From the NCBI GenBank assembly GCA_949152475.1, contig OX424555.1, forward strand, positions 61,113,977 through 61,177,976: DNA of 64,000 nucleotides, written 5' to 3'. Positions 12,939 through 24,966 of the stretch are shown piece after piece. The notes below the pieces were generated by a model that was not told the DNA's origin, did not search any database, and worked only from the letters and a program-made list of their open reading frames with translations. This DNA comes from Terebella lapidaria (taxonomy: Eukaryota > Annelida > Polychaeta > Terebellida > Terebellidae). The translations under genes and the position numbers were made by a program. Each line of letters begins with the position of its first letter. Position 1 is the first letter of the stretch.

Positions 12939-15900
12939 TCAGTTGGCAAAGGCAAAGACTGTTGACGTGTGTAGAGTAGAGACATCAGTGCTCTCAGGTA
13001 GTGGGGATTTCCCATCCCGAGACCTACTCAACGTCACTCGGCGACTTTGCAAACCAAATATCACTTGAACCTGGAAGAAATGCAGCAGGACGGCATTATA
13101 TATATGAAAGGTCATCATTCATATTACACATACAGTTATAAACTTAGAAATCAATGCTACTTTACGCAAATGTTTTCTTCAGTAAGCTCCTGCACCGACC
13201 TGATGAACGAATTCTGCATAATTGAGTGGAAAATCCCCACATGGGTTTTCCAAGAGGACGGTGCCTTGTGTTCCCTTCGCTCCAGCCTGTGGACTGCTCC
13301 CCACCAGCTCCACATTGACAAACCGACAGAATGGACCGGGCCCATTGGATGTGGTCCTGGAGTAGCTGTCCTTACTTGACGCAGTCGAGGAGCCATCAAC
13401 GTGGCCTCGCACAATGGTCAGCTCCAAGCCATCTGCTTTCACCTGAAAACCATGGGGAAATCACAACTTATTTCAGAAAGTTTGTATGGATCTAGATTTG
13501 AAAATTAAGCAACAGCGGATGATTGAGAACTGTTGGACCGACCTTAGTGCTCTCAGTAACGATGACCTCTGCTCCAGATGCCACTGGGTATGGACGCACA
13601 GGCTGTTTGATGGTTGAAAATATGAACTCATTGAAATCCGAGATGATTTTGGAGAGACCACCTTGTGCCTTGTAGAACACTGTGATGTCATCCGATGGCT
13701 GCAAGCTCCCCTTCAAACACAGAAACAATACATGATGCACATAATGCTCAGGATACATTTATAAATCCCAATGCAAGGTTAAATTTTATGTTTTTGTTCA
13801 GTGGTCCACTCCGATAAGACAACCCCCCCCCCCCCCCCCCCCAATAGAGACTCTGAATCTCCCCCTCCATAAAGACACTTTTGAGCGGCACTCTGATCAG
13901 TTTAACATGTAAATGAACGCCTCAGCTAAGACCTCAATTTTGTGGAGAAATGGTCTTGATATCTGAGAAGGACCACTGTATTACCTTTTTGCGTAGTTTT
14001 TGTATCCTGTTATTGACTTCCCTGGCAAGACCTTCATCCAACATTGACTGATCTGGAGTGACATCTAGCAACACAAGGATCTGAAATATGTTGTAGTGTA
14101 CATATTACAAGATGATATAATGAATGAGATCTAAACTGGAATTGCAAGAAAAGGTTAACACTAAATATTAAAGTGTGACTCACATCATTATCCGAGTGAG
14201 CCTCGTAACAGTTCGGCGTGTCTTTGGACTTGGTGTCGAAGGTATACATGACACGAAGATCCTCTGTACTCAGCGTGTGACCCCCGACGACGATCTCGCC
14301 GGACTTCTGGAAGGCTGACAGCTGAGCGTCGGACAGTTTAGCAATCTCTGCCACAAGCTGTTTGAGTGCACCCTTGAGCCTAAGCCCCAGCACCTTGTGG
14401 TCAGGCTGAGCTTTCAGCTGTACACCGTACGTCTGCTTGTCCGACGTCGTGGTGACTTTCCGAACATTCAGTTCCTGTACAGAAGATTGACACATTTTTA
14501 ATTGTTTTGCAAGTTCACCCATATATTCTTTTAAGCTATGACAAAATGGTTTCAAAAATCTTCAACATTATTCCAGGACAGTACCTCCATGATGTAGTTT
14601 TCCAGAGCTCTGATATCTCTCAATGTTTCAGGATCTTTGTGGATGACAACAACCTCTTTCAGTGGGTACTGCCAAAGCAAAAACATTTCATTAAATGCTA
14701 GTAGATGTATATCAACATAGTTGCTGACATGTGCATGCCAATCACCTTGTGAAACACAACACACTGCAATACCTTCATTGGAAGCGTTTTTCGGTCCCTG
14801 ATGACGCGACAGAGTTCTATCACAGACTGCATCCTGGACACCGCCGTCTCAATTGTCACATCGATCAGCTCCTCTCTGGGAAGTACATAGACATTTTCAC
14901 GATAGTGAATCGATAACATGCTACATTATAAGTTTGTGTTAATGTTACAAAAGAGAACATACATTTGGACACTTAGGAAAGAGTTTTCAGAAAACACGAT
15001 GGATTCTTTTGTGTATTGCTCACCGAGCCTCAGGGACCATGACGTAATGGATGCTCCCTGTATCCAGGCCCCTGGTGGATGCTGGGTCGACCAAATGCTT
15101 CAGGTTCTGATACATGTGCTCCGTCAGAAACGGGATGAACGGTGCCTGCAGTCAATATGAACATCCTCTAATTCAACAGTTTTTTTTTTCTTTCATACCA
15201 CCAAAGAGCTTCAATAGCCATGTGTGTGTACTTGTGTTGATGACTGACCATGATACGACACATAGTGTAGAGTACTCCGAACAAGGTCTCGAGAGATTTC
15301 GTGCAGTCAGCCACCCCAGCGTCGCCTTTCAATCGCTTCCTGTTCATTCGCACGTACCAGTTTGTGAGCTGGTCGACAAATTTCACAAGCCGTGGGAGCA
15401 CCGTGTACAACCTGTAAGCTAAAGGACCGGAAAATCTACACAGTAATGACACCTCTCCCACCGTTACAAAGTTAACCACTTTGCCAAGGCATACCTGCCA
15501 TTTCCTGCTTGACAAACTTGACGAGAGACTGCGAAAAGGACAGGATCCAGCGGTCCTTGTAGTTCTCCGGTACTTGGACGGTTGTTTCGTTGTACAGAAA
15601 CTTCACCCCATCCTCCTACGAAACACAGAAATGATGAGACAGTCCATAGTACATGCCAGTATACAGATCCCACAATACATACCAGTAGTGAGTCCTGGAA
15701 TCACAAAATCTTTATCCTCCATACCGTTGTTACACAGAAAACACAGATTTACCTCAAATCATTACCCCAATCATTAATTGGAGAAATCACGCAATCAGAC
15801 CGTACCCTTTCGAGTCTGGCGACATTCTGCATGAGGAACCTGTAGGCGTTATACCACGGCAGGAAGACGTCTTTCGTGATGTCTCTGACCCCCTCCTCCT

Positions 15901-18900
15901 TGAAACGCAGGTTCTCTGCTCGTACCACCGGCGAGTTTACCAGGTACAACCTTCACAGCGAGAACTCAATACGTGTCATCATTGTTAGCATCAGAATCAA
16001 CAGTCAGTGAAGTAGAAAATGTTTCCTAGTTTTCGATGATACAACTTACCTGATGGCATCAGCTCCATGCTTGTTCACCACATCCATTGGATCTGGGTAA
16101 TTCTTCTTCCTTTTGCTCATCTTCTGTCCATCTCTGGAAAATAATGAACAAAACGTTACTGTATATCAAAGTTTAACGCATTTGGCATTTAACCCACTAA
16201 TGACAATGATCACTTACGCAGCCAGCACAAGTCCATGGCAGATAAGGTTCTTGAAGGGAGGTTTACCCCAGAGTGCAGTGGACAAAACCAGGAGTGTGTA
16301 GAACCTGGAACACATGCAAGTATCAGCATTGTGGAGCCAAATCAGATTCAGCAATACAATACAAGTAGCCGAATGCTGTAAGTCATGTGTTTATCGTCTA
16401 ACCATCCTCTGGTCTGGTCGATGCCCTCAGCGATGAAATCCCCAGGGAAAGTGTCCTCGAATTCCTTCCTGCGTTCGAAGGGGTAGTGAGCTTGACCGTA
16501 GGGCATACTGCCGCTCTCGAACCAGCAGTCAAACACCTCCGACACACGCTTGAGGGGCCCCTTGCCACACTGAGACGGGATCGTCAATTGATCCACACTG
16601 GAAAACCAGCAAAAAACTGTCGAGACATATCCAACAGACATGGAGACATTAGTTACCACTTTCTATTCCTATTCAATTCTGGGATTTCACCTTTCCCTGT
16701 GCAGATCAGTGATGTCCTTCTTGCCAGTCAGCTCCTGCAGTTCTTCAATGGATCCCACACAAACAACCTACAATGTAACAACAAATGTTGATATTTCACT
16801 ACATGACAAACGATGGCACTCAATCATTTCCTATATCATTTCATATGTCACTACTGATTTTCAATGATCGGTAGAATCAGGCAGAGCAGCACCAAATCAT
16901 CTCACCTCCTCCCCATCTTCGCTCATCCACAGTGGGATCGGCGTTCCCCAGAACCGATTCCGCGATATAGCCCAATCCCGAGCGTCCCTCAGCCAGTTAC
17001 CAAACCGTTTCTCCTTCACAAACTCGGGCACCCTACATAGCAAAGAACCAATACATATACATGTATTTGGATGGACAGGCTTCAGGTAAAGCCTTCAGGT
17101 AAAGCCCATTTAGTATAATTTATAAGGTATTCACCAGTAAGACTTGGCATTGCTCTCCAGGAGCTTGTTTGTCATGTGCTCGACTCGGACGAACCAGCTC
17201 GGGACAGCTCGGTAGATCAGGGGCGTGTCAGACCTGATGACATGAGAACAGGCATACGATTTGTCAAACATTTGACAAAAATCTATTGTACAGTATACAT
17301 CTACCTTCTAAGAAACTGAGAATAATGATTCGCTGAGCTGAAGATATCTGACATCAAACAGTATTCTCTATGGACTAGCCAGAGTGACACACCTCCAACA
17401 GAAAGGGTAGCTGTGGACACAAGTTGCCTGATGCACCAGTCTGTCGTGTTCCTTGAGCCAGGTGATGATATTTTTGTCTGCATCCTGTAAGACAACGAGA
17501 GAAATATACACACCATCAAAAGTGAATCCTGAATAACACATCAAACTAATTGGTCTACAAGTAATTCAATTCAATGTAAACGCAAAACAGAATCAAGCCT
17601 ACAGTCTCTATAATGAAAGGTATTATATGAATACAGGACAAGACAGTACCTTGACATACTGTCCCTTGAAGTCTGTGACGGGATCAGTAAAGCGACCGCA
17701 GTAGTCCACAGGACAGAGAGGCTTCATGTCTTTGGTGATGATCCCATAGTTCATATTCACTCGGTAATCATCCTATACAACACACAGGTGCAATAATCAG
17801 GCAAAACCAAACCTTTTGGGTCACCATTGAAGAGACTTTCCTGCTTTTATTATATTTTTATGTTTAAGACAGCTGTTCGGACCTCGCCAAAATACGGAGC
17901 CTGATGAACGACGCCGGTGCCCGACTCCTCTGTCACGTACGTGTCCACGCAGATCTTGAACGCTCCTCGCTCCTTCATCTGTCGACAAGGAATGTGAGCA
18001 GGTGAATTTTCAAAGATGGAACATTAACTTTCCTTATTATTTGGTACATTTGTGATGAAAACAAAATAAAGAAAAGTGGACTTACATGAAGAAAGTAGTT
18101 GAATATCGGTTTGTAAGATTTTCCTTCCATGGCTTTTCCTTTGAATCTGCAGCAAGAATGGTGAGAAAATTAAACGGAAAAGTTCACTGTCAATCCATCC
18201 AACACATAATGCTATAAACATGCATATACAATGACCAGATCTATCAGTGTGTCTAGGACATGCACACCAAACACATCTGGTACATCAACGTTACTCTTGC
18301 ACAGGGAACTAAGGGTTCAGGTCCACAGAGTCTGACCAAACCCAAGACTGTTGTGCATACATAATTATTTGACAAAATTACATCTTGTGCATTTATATGT
18401 GTATTGCAGTGTCCAAATATTGAGCGAATAGAAAGCTCACCTGTCAAGAACCTCATAGTCATCAGGATTTTTGAAGAGGGACTCAACTCTTGCTTCCATC
18501 ATGATATACACCTTGCCTCTGGCTGTGTCTGCAAACATTTTTATGTTGTGATATATAAATGACAAAATGACACAGTTTTGCATACAAATCAGACTTTGAA
18601 AATCATAATATGCCTAACACGTGTATTCCAGGTCTATATCTACCTTTGAGCTTGACATAGGGAAGGTCTGGATGCATGCAGAGTGTGAGATTGCTGGGCA
18701 GTGTCCAAGGTGTTGTAGTCCAGGCAATGACAGACACATTAGGATCATCTTCCAGGGGAAATGTTACCGTCACTGGTGGCAAAAACAACATGGGTTGTCA
18801 AGTAATTCACAACATGCAATCTGGAATTTTTCTTTACTGCTGTATTTTGTGATAGAATACGTAAAGCAAACAATACCTGCAGGATCTTGGACTTCTTTGT

Positions 18901-20273
18901 AGTTTTGACCAGATTCAAAATTTGACAGTGGGGTGTTGCATGCTGTTGAAAAGGGCATCACCTAAAGAAGAGCAATTTGAAGTATATATTTCACAGTCTT
19001 TACATCAATAATATTTGTCATATATGTTTTTTTATTTTTTTAAAATAAATAAACTTGCTGGCAAATTCACCAAACATGATTTCTTCTAAAGTTTCAGTTT
19101 AAGTTACAAGCCAGCCTACCTTGAAGCCCCTGTACACAAGCCCCTTGTTGTAGAGCTGCTTGAAGACCCACCAGATACTCTCCATGAACCAAGGGTACAT
19201 CGTCTTGTAGTCGTTCTTGAAGTCAATCCACCGACCAAGTCGGCCAATGATGGTCTGTCAGAAATAAAACCAAGGAATGCATAACTTCAAATGAGATATG
19301 GACCGAGAATATTGTCTCTAATGATCTTCCTCTTATTCTCGACTAGATTTTTTCTATAATGATCTCTTTTTTTTCAATTTTATTGTGCATATCTCAAGTA
19401 ATGAAAACTTAAAGCGGCATCCATACCCAAAGTGATACAAACCTCCCACTCATGTGCATATCGACTGACGATCTTGCGACACTCTGCATTGTAGTTAGCG
19501 ATCCCCATCTTCTCCACATCATCAGGACCCTTGATCCCGAGAGTCTTGTCGATCTCATATTCCTACAAATTTAGGAGTATACACAGGTATTTAAAGGGCC
19601 ACATTATGCTACATACTAATTCATGTACGAAGATTATGTCTTGTACTCACTACGGGCAAGCCATGACAGTCCCAGCCAAAGCGTCTGTCGACATGGAAAC
19701 CATTCTGGTGAGCCCAGCGCGTCACCACGTCCTTCACAGTACCAGCAAGAATGTGGCCATAGTGAGGTAGTCCAGTCGCAAATGGTGGCCCATCATAGAA
19801 TACATACCTGTGCAGTGCAATAGGTATCAATAATCATTTATAATTCAAGACCATGGGTTGTGAAGAAAACATACAAAACTGACTACTCTAGATGTCAACA
19901 GTTCATAATATACCGGGTACCGTGAATCCTGTGTTTTAAGACCACCAAAGGGACCCCATAAAGGTGGTCTTAAAAGACAGGTCTCTCCTGGCAGGTTCAT
20001 TTACATGATAAAAAGTCATTTGGGACGAAGGAAAGCTGTCTCTCAAACCAGGGTGGTCTCTCATGACAGGTGGTCTTTACCACAGGACTCCAGATATGGC
20101 AAAATATGAAATGAAGTGTGCAAATCACTAAGAATATCATTACACACTCACTTGGGTTTGCCTTTTGACTGTTTGAGGGAGCTCTGAAAAGCATCAATTT
20201 TTTTCCAAAGCTCCAAAACTTTTTCTTCCTCTGCTGGAAAACTGATTTTCTCAGGGACCGGTTGTGCCATCAT
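12939..20273 (-). CDS. IARS1: Isoleucyl-tRNA synthetase, cytoplasmic
   Basis: Charges tRNA-Ile with isoleucine in the cytosol, as part of the multisynthetase complex in animals. About 28 exons run from the ATG at 20271-20273 ([18 protein letters not shown]) to a stop at 12939-12941. The class I signatures are intact: PHYGH in [17 protein letters not shown] (19650-19806) and [12 protein letters not shown] (about 16090). The CP1 editing region has [11 protein letters not shown] (about 18700). The anticodon-binding region reads [20 protein letters not shown] (about 15350). C-terminal exons 14183-13200 match the eukaryote-specific appendage, and the last exon 12939-13070 ([10 protein letters not shown]) joins in phase to 13200-13442. 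An alternative stop lies just inside the preceding exon if that donor (GTCGGT) is not used. A noncoding leader exon junction lies just before the start codon. Resemblance to the human protein is strong from end to end. Confidence 0.96.
13823..13842. repeat. C20 homopolymer in an IARS1 intron
   Basis: Twenty consecutive C residues between the exons at 13.54-13.71 and 13.98 kb. Such a run is a likely length-polymorphism or assembly-error site. Confidence 0.9.
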
Positions 20274-22060
20274 AAAAAGAGATTCTAGCTTGCCACCATC
20301 CTGTAAAATAAAATGTTCAGTGCCACAATATGTACATGACATGGTGTGTGCATGTTCTTAAATACAAGTGTATCTATTGATGGCAACTTGATTGCATCAG
20401 AAAATATATGACCATGTTAGATCATGACATATGGTGCAACACTACGGACTCGTAGGGAGTACTAGTAGGCAACTAGGCATGCTAGTAGGTAATGTACGTA
20501 TGGCTGGATAAGTTTTCAAACCCAATACTATTCAAATGAATTCATTTCATAGGGGTTGTAAACCACTGTCAGAAGCACTCTTCACAAACCAATATGAACT
20601 ACTTGAACTTTGAAATCCCAGCGCAAATCAATGACACACTTTCTAAGTACTTATCACTTACAATAAATCTCTAGGATTGCCAATATTGATTGTGAACATG
20701 ACAGAACATATCTTTGTCTGCAGTCGTAGAAAAAATTACCTGTTCAATCTCGCAGAGAATTTCTAGGGCTTCAACAAGTACTCGGTTAACCGGTTACGGT
20801 TCGGTTACAGAGTGTAACCGGTTACAAATTTTGTGACCGGTTAATCGTGAACATACTTTGCACCCTCGTAATTCAGCCTAAAACACTTCACATCAGTCAA
20901 ATTTCCGCCCAAACACGAAAAATTGAAGTGATTTATCACTCTCCAATCCAAATAGAATGTTTATTCATCATAATATTGCATATTTTCACGTGAAAATGAC
21001 GTCTAATGTTGAGTTTCGGGCCAGATTTTGACATGTTTTCGACACGGAGATTTGATAAACTGCGAACTGCAAAAAAAATTGGTGTTACTTTGGACAATAT
21101 TTAGCTCTATATTTTTGGACGAGTAACCGGTTACGGTTCGGTTACAAGCTAACGAGTAACCGGTCAGGAAATTTTGTACTCGTTGAAGCCCTAAGAATTT
21201 CATTCCAACTTGATATTCTAGATTCAGTGATACTAAGTAGCAATATCAGACAGGTTGGTAGTTAGACAGTACAATATTTCATTAATACGGATATACGGAT
21301 ATATAAAATCTTAATCCTTTAATTCCTTTCACTGGGAGGCCTGGAACGCTTCTCCGCTCTCCATAAATACAAATTTTGTATTTATAGCGTGAACGCTGTA
21401 TTTTATCGTGTGAGGTTACAAGCAAATACACTTACACGTGAATCTCACGCAACAGTTTCCTCGCCGGCGAAAATCTGAAATTATGATCAACACCGACGTC
21501 ATGATTCAGGCGAACGCAAGTCTATTTTACTGTAGTCTGTACCTATAAGGTCCGATAACCTATTTTATCACATGCTATGAATTTATCTTAAACTACAAAC
21601 AGTAGGAACACACAGTGATTTCCGACAGTGTGATAACCTTTGCCGGAAACATCATGTTTGCACTATTTTTTTCTTCACATTTTGCTTCACATTTCACATA
21701 TTCACATGCATTTGTCTGAATGCGTTTTGATTTGAAAGAACAATGAATTCACGAGTGTTCTATGACGTGACAATGAAACATCACGCGATTCAACCTTAGC
21801 AACATATAACCATGCAGAAAACGTACAACCACCGTGACGTCATAATACAAAGTATTTGACGACCAGATGATCTGCATTGTTTATACTGTTTCCTAGCAAC
21901 GCACATGTTTACGGGTCTTCGATCTGCTCAGTACAAGGGTCCTTGGGTACAATCAAGGATTGTAGGAAGTTCTTGCAATCTTTGGTATAATTTCACTCTA
22001 ATGTACATGGTTTGGGTTCTCAAATATTTCAGAATCATAAATTCATAGCATCTGATAAAA
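20274..22060. other. 5' region of IARS1
   Basis: The 5' leader contains a splice acceptor at about 20300 (minus strand TTTTATTTTACAG). A possible donor for a noncoding first exon, GAACAG followed by GTAATTTTTT on the minus strand, lies near 20741. This is only about 20 bp from the hAT-type element at 20764. No ORF of interest is seen. The rest, 21202-22060, is unique AT-rich sequence. Confidence 0.35.
20756..21201. mobile_element. hAT-type miniature inverted-repeat element with 8-bp target duplication
   Basis: The element 20764-21193 (430 bp) begins TAGGGCTTCAACAAGTAC and ends with the complement of TAGGGCTTCAACGAGTAC. It is flanked by perfect 8-bp repeats AGAATTTC at 20756-20763 and 21194-21201. 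Subterminal ACCGGTTAC boxes occur repeatedly on both sides. The 8-bp duplication and terminal TAGGG fit the hAT superfamily. No transposase is encoded. Confidence 0.9.
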
Positions 22061-22227
22061 ACAAAACCTGTTTCGTGTGTTTTCCAGCACACGGGAAAGA
22101 TCTCGTTTGAACTGGCGGAAGAACATCAGAAAGCACTCGACCTTCGGTCTCGTGCTCTCTTGTATTCTTCCGCCAGTTCAAACTCGATCTTTCCCGTGTG
22201 CTGGAAAACACACTCACCTAGTTTTGT
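22061..22227. repeat. 167-bp hairpin (foldback element)
   Basis: The left arm 22075-22123 (GTGTGTTTTCCAGCACACGG onward) is nearly the exact reverse complement of 22165-22213. The inner loop is itself palindromic around the CTTCGG at 22142, and the outer ACAAAAC/GTTTTGT extends the stem. No coding sense and no obvious target duplication were found. Confidence 0.85.
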
Positions 22228-22234
22228 CATTGTC

Positions 22235-22735
22235 GTGGCGTTGCGTTCGTTGTCCGTTCGTCGTCTGTCCACATTTTATCTTCAAAATTTACAGGCGAAT
22301 GTCTCTTAAATTTTGGACAAAAATGACAAAAAATATTTCAGGGGATTTATTTTTTTGTATTTTTGTATTTTTCCAAAAATGGCGGAAAAATATATGTACC
22401 CTTATTGTGTGTATATGTTTCGTTACCCTTGAATCGCCGGTCTGCGTGTGACTGCCATTTTGATTTTTTGATGGGTCAGTAAAAAAAAAATGTTTTGCGG
22501 CAAATCGCATTACTATAAATTTTGGGCCATTTCCAGGCAAAAAAAAAAAATTCACTCTCCGAAAATTTTTTTGGACTTTTGAATTTTTGCCAATTTTTCA
22601 CTTCATAATGGGAGCTGCCACAACTGTGCTCATAGAACGCCTGAAAATAGAGCTTGGATATTGGCACTTTCAAATAGGAAGTCATATATGGAAGTCATAT
22701 AGGAAGTCATATAATCATATATTAAAGTACCATAA
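22235..22735. repeat. Fragment of the AT-rich interspersed element family (copy 4)
   Basis: Shares CCCTTGAATCGCCGGTCTGC and the following GCCATTTTGATTTTTTGA phrase with the element at 49180-50107. It lacks the TTACCGG termini, so it is either truncated or a diverged subfamily. It abuts the hairpin at 22061-22227. Confidence 0.6.
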
Positions 22736-23155
22736 ACTTGATTAAATAACTTATTGCCGACTGTAAATAATGTCAAAATGTGTATTGTAAATGTTCATTT
22801 TGTGTGATTGTTGTGTGTCAAAATAAAACTACTACTACTTCATGTGTCGACGTGCAGTTGTGCTTCCTCCACCAGAGTTGGTAGAAGGGACAGAAATGTC
22901 TCGGGCTGAAGTGGACCTCGTACGCCGGCCTACATCTCAATCTCTTCCTCTCGAAAACGTACATAGCTGACAGTCGAAGTTGGTTCCCACTCGAACTAAT
23001 TGTAATCTGAATGAAAATGGTACCTTCCTACCAAGATCTTCACCTTGATTCCAGCCTGCATAACAACGTTTCGGTTATGGGTGGTTATAAGACACACCTA
23101 CAAGTCTCAAGCCTCAGTATTCAGTTTATTTGACCAAAAGCGACATAATCAAAGC

Positions 23156-23623
23156 GTATTGTAGCGTTATGACGTGGTGTGCGCGTGTAGTGACACCACG
23201 GTTATGATGCTGCAGTGTGGGCGGATTTATAAGACATTCGGTGACACTCCAGTAATGGGGTATACCTCTTTATCGTGGGGTCGCCGAACTTTACATTGGT
23301 GCCGTACCTTTCGAATCACTGGGTTCTCTCGGCGTCGTTCCTGGGTCGGCCCCCGCTGTTGACTCACATCACAGCCATGTATGTAAATAGCAGGTTCCTG
23401 ATCCCTGATGACCAGGGTGATGTGGCTCAACAGTGGGATATAGCTGACCTCGGGGACGAGGTCTCTCCGAAAGGGGAAAGCACTGTAGCGTTATGACGTG
23501 GTGTGCGCGAGTAGTGACACCATGGTTATGATGCTGCAGTGTGGGCGGATTTATAAGACATTCGGTGACACTCCAGTAATGGGGTATACCTCTTTATCGT
23601 GGGGTCGCCGAACTTTACAGTAT
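23156..23623. mobile_element. Miniature LTR retrotransposon (TRIM), noncoding fossil
   Basis: Two direct repeats of 136 bp (23160-23295 and 23484-23619), each beginning TGTAG and ending TTTACA, enclose 188 bp. Right after the first repeat is TTGGTGCCG, a tRNA-primer-site-like sequence. Just before the second is the purine run GAAAGGGGAAAG. A 4-bp duplication GTAT flanks the whole. The two repeats differ at about two bases, so the insertion looks recent. It encodes nothing and would need proteins from another element. Confidence 0.82.
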
Positions 23624-24139
23624 CTAGGCCTAATTACATTCTATCTTCTACTTGGTGAGTCATACATGAGGATGTATTTGTTTGGAAAGTTATACTTGCT
23701 CAAGACCTCCTTATCTCGAGCAGTTGTGTGGTCAGGATTTCATATTTTTTGTGTTACGCAAAGTTATCAGGTTGACGAAGTGGATAAGAAGGTTTCTTTC
23801 TACGATAATCTCGACTGAAGGACTCCAGAATAATTTGAATATCCCTGCATATAAGGAAATCACAAACGAATCCATTTGTCATGATGTGGAATATAAACAC
23901 CATGTACATTAGCAATTACTCTTCACTACCACATATACTAATATCATTTGACCATACTGAACAGTGAAAATACATCATGATGAATTCATTTTGTACCAAA
24001 AAATTTATTCATTCGTTTATAAACTGCATACATAGTATGGCGAGTGGCAGAATATAACGTAAAGTTTGACGCCGTCCGCTATCCCGGATCCTCATGGACA
24101 GTCCGCTCACCGTGGGTCACTGCGGGTGTAGTATTTACT

Positions 24140-24550
24140 TTAGAACGTTAACCAGATGCAGTGCGCCGAGCAAGCCCGGACATAATTAAGGACACCACTC
24201 AGATACAGGATCATCACCGTGGTGTTAGCTGTGGCCGGCTCGCCAACGATCTGCCACGAGAATAGAACCCTGGACAGCCCGACAGTCTGCCAGAGCCTGT
24301 GTCGCACCATCAGCACGGTCTCCGTCCTGGGCCCCCGATTGGAAGTCGTCCCCGGGGCCTCACAGCCCACTCCTAGCCGGACGAAAGGGACGTAGAGCTC
24401 ATGGCCGTACTCACCCGTTGGTTTGCTAGCTCTGAGACAACTCGGAACACACACAGCGGCTTGGTAGTATTTATAACCCCAAGCACGAGACACGATGGAT
24501 GACGTAAGACCATTGTTACAGTATAGTGGAGCGAGAGGATTAGAGAGCAT
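24140..24550 (-). other. Unassigned 136-codon open frame
   Basis: An uninterrupted minus-strand frame with moderately high GC compared with its surroundings. It includes GYKYYQAAVCVPSCL, RLWQTVGLSRVLFSW and a hydrophobic C-terminal stretch. I recognise no family. A short stretch around RLWQTVGL resembles a translation of the plus strand at about 63780-63830, so it may be a dispersed repeat rather than a gene. It could also be an exon of an unrecognised gene. Confidence 0.25.
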
Positions 24551-24966
24551 TGCCAGTTCAACTAAAACCTCAAGTCAAGTTTTGTTTGAACTTTGACTAT
24601 GCTGATACAAACGTCTTGCATATAAACTGCATGATCGAATATCTTTAGTCTTTTGCCAAATTCATCAATGTTTGATTGAAAAAATAACGTATCGTCTGTC
24701 ACAGTTTCATCAGGTACACGTACAGTACATTTTGAAGCGGAATATTTTAAAATAGACGTCGGTATTATGTAAAAAGCTGGTCTTTCAGTTTCGGTTCTTT
24801 TGTCTTCCGGAAAACAAGGTTTATCGCCATCTACCGAATATAGCTCACGCTACTAGATTCCCCTGGCGATTGAAATTGTAAACACGTCAAATGCACCTCA
24901 GTGGCCACATCAACAGACGTTTCTACATTGATTTATGGCAATTTGGGTGATAAACTTTCAGGAAAG

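Noticed and set aside
13047-13442. Plus-strand frame of 110 codons around 13047-13379
   Set aside because: Antisense shadow of the IARS1 C-terminal exons, which match the known protein.
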